A DNA stretch of 6,553 nt. Source: Deltaproteobacteria bacterium. Lineage in GTDB: Bacteria; UBA10199; JACPAL01; JACOUP01. The DNA is taken from contig JAUSKE010000016.1 in the NCBI GenBank assembly GCA_030649435.1, positions 1-6,553 on the forward strand, written 5' to 3'. The notes below the pieces were generated by a model, which made no database searches, was not told the DNA's origin, and was given only the letters and a program-made list of their open reading frames with translations. The translations under genes and the position numbers were made by a program. Below, piece after piece: positions 5,764 through 6,553 of the stretch (the stretch's first letter is position 1; each line of letters starts with the position of its first letter).

Positions 5764-6553
5764 ATGAGCCGTCGGGTCCTTAACATCGTCCTTTTTTTGG
5801 CCATTGCCGCCTTTTTCCCCCTCCTCTTTAAGAAAATCCTCCCTTCAAAAACTGACTTGGCCGTCACTCCCGCGTCTGCCATTCCCTCTCCCGCTGTAGA
5901 AGAGAGTGCTCCACCAACGATAGTCGCCAGCCCCATAGAAGCCCCACCAGAGCAGCCTAAGGTCGTCATCAAGCCTTCACAAATATCAAAGCAGACCCAA
6001 GTTGGTTATGCCCCACGAGCAAACCTTCCTTTCTCTGCCACCGGCTCTTTTCCCCCTCTCGAGACAACAGTCCCAGAACCTCTTATTGGCGCTACCCAGT
6101 TCTGGGCAAGGGTTTACAGCCAATATGGTTCAGACCAGGTGATTCTGCACGACCAGGAAAATCTAAACACTACCTATAAGGTACTTGATTTCCGAGAATT
6201 GATGAAAGATCCCAACCTGTCATCCGCAAAAAAGAAAGCGGTCCGTGAAGCGCAAGTGAGTGAGGCGATGCGCTTTTTAAGACAATCGTTAAACTCTTCT
6301 GCTGCTGAAAATCTGCGGTCACAAACGGGGCAAAGAGACCGGTTTGCGGCAGGACTCGAGACATCGGGGCTCTACCTTTCAGAGATCGAACAGATCTTTG
6401 AAGGGTATGGCCTGCCCAAAGACCTAACTCGCCTCGTTTTTGTGGAATCGATGTTCCAGATGAACGCCGTTTCCAAGGTGGGGGCCGCCGGCATATGGCA
6501 ATTCATGCCCTCCAGCGGTCGTATATTTAGTCTTAAGGTAAGTCCCTTGATCG
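5764..6553 (+). CDS. MltD-like membrane-bound lytic murein transglycosylase, N-terminal part (cut by window end)
   Basis: There are 263 visible codons from ATG 5764, supported by GGAG at 5753-5756 with 7-nt spacing; the gene runs off the right edge. Family 1 lytic transglycosylases cleave the MurNAc-GlcNAc bond of peptidoglycan and form 1,6-anhydro-MurNAc ends. Residues 1-24 have basic R3-R4 and a hydrophobic segment (5-22) with no lipobox cysteine, so a membrane anchor or signal is likely. Residues 28-105 are Pro/Ala/Ser-rich and look like a wall-spanning flexible linker. The MltD-type part starts at FWARVYSQYG (113-122). It includes RFAAGLETSGLYL (193-205) and the catalytic motif VESMF with Glu228, then A-V-S-K-V-G-A-A-G-I-W-Q-F-M (235-248). 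LysM repeats, common at the C-terminus of MltD, would lie beyond the window. It is probably cotranscribed with dacB, whose stop is 15 bp upstream. Confidence 0.9.
   Translation, partial: MSRRVLNIVLFLAIAAFFPLLFKKILPSKTDLAVTPASAIPSPAVEESAPPTIVASPIEAPPEQPKVVIKPSQISKQTQVGYAPRANLPFSATGSFPPLETTVPEPLIGATQFWARVYSQYGSDQVILHDQENLNTTYKVLDFRELMKDPNLSSAKKKAVREAQVSEAMRFLRQSLNSSAAENLRSQTGQRDRFAAGLETSGLYLSEIEQIFEGYGLPKDLTRLVFVESMFQMNAVSKVGAAGIWQFMPSSGRIFSLKVSPLI

Noticed and set aside
5568..6109. 12-nt direct repeat AGTTCTGGGCAA at 5568-5579 and 6098-6109
   Set aside because: It lies in different codon contexts of two unrelated genes, with no flanking structure. It is likely chance.

Overview
This window looks like chromosomal DNA from an uncultured-type Gram-negative bacterium of moderate GC content. 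The evidence is an outer-membrane-type lipoprotein signal, a periplasmic PBP4-type DD-peptidase, a family 1 lytic transglycosylase, a NagZ-type muropeptide recycling enzyme and a class-1 glutaredoxin. I cannot place it taxonomically. A deltaproteobacterial or Nitrospirota-like lineage is only a guess. I see no mobile element, CRISPR array, tRNA or rRNA.

Layout: (1) 1-613 holds two divergent genes. On the left is the 5' part of an rmuC-like gene, leftward and cut by the window edge. On the right is a complete glutaredoxin gene. (2) 599-1579, leftward, is a 326-residue Pro/Ser/Thr/Gly/Arg-rich, probably disordered protein of unknown function. Its 3' end overlaps the end of the glutaredoxin gene. 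(3) 1580-1737 is non-coding and contains nested inverted repeats. (4) 1738-4368, leftward, is a probable two-gene unit: an oligopeptide-type ABC substrate-binding lipoprotein, then nagZ. The nagZ reading frame is broken by an in-frame TGA, after which 48 NagZ-like codons continue in the same frame. (5) 4372-6553, rightward, is a probable operon of a PBP4-type D-Ala-D-Ala carboxypeptidase/endopeptidase (dacB) and a MltD-like membrane-bound lytic transglycosylase cut by the window end.

Region 4-5 reads as a cell-wall turnover locus. The transglycosylase would release 1,6-anhydro-muropeptides and PBP4 would cut cross-links and terminal D-Ala. The orphan binding protein may capture released peptides, and NagZ would remove GlcNAc in the cytoplasm. 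The peptide-capture role is inference.

The most notable signals are these. (a) The TGA inside nagZ is followed immediately by a 37-nt potential hairpin. (b) The binding-protein and dacB start codons lie 3 bp apart, with two good sigma70-type promoters facing each other, each inside the neighbour's coding sequence. (c) The genes that begin transcription units (rmuC, glutaredoxin, binding protein, dacB) lack Shine-Dalgarno sites and have a -10-like box only 8-12 nt before the start codon, which suggests leaderless mRNAs. The operon-internal genes nagZ and mltD-like have good Shine-Dalgarno sites.
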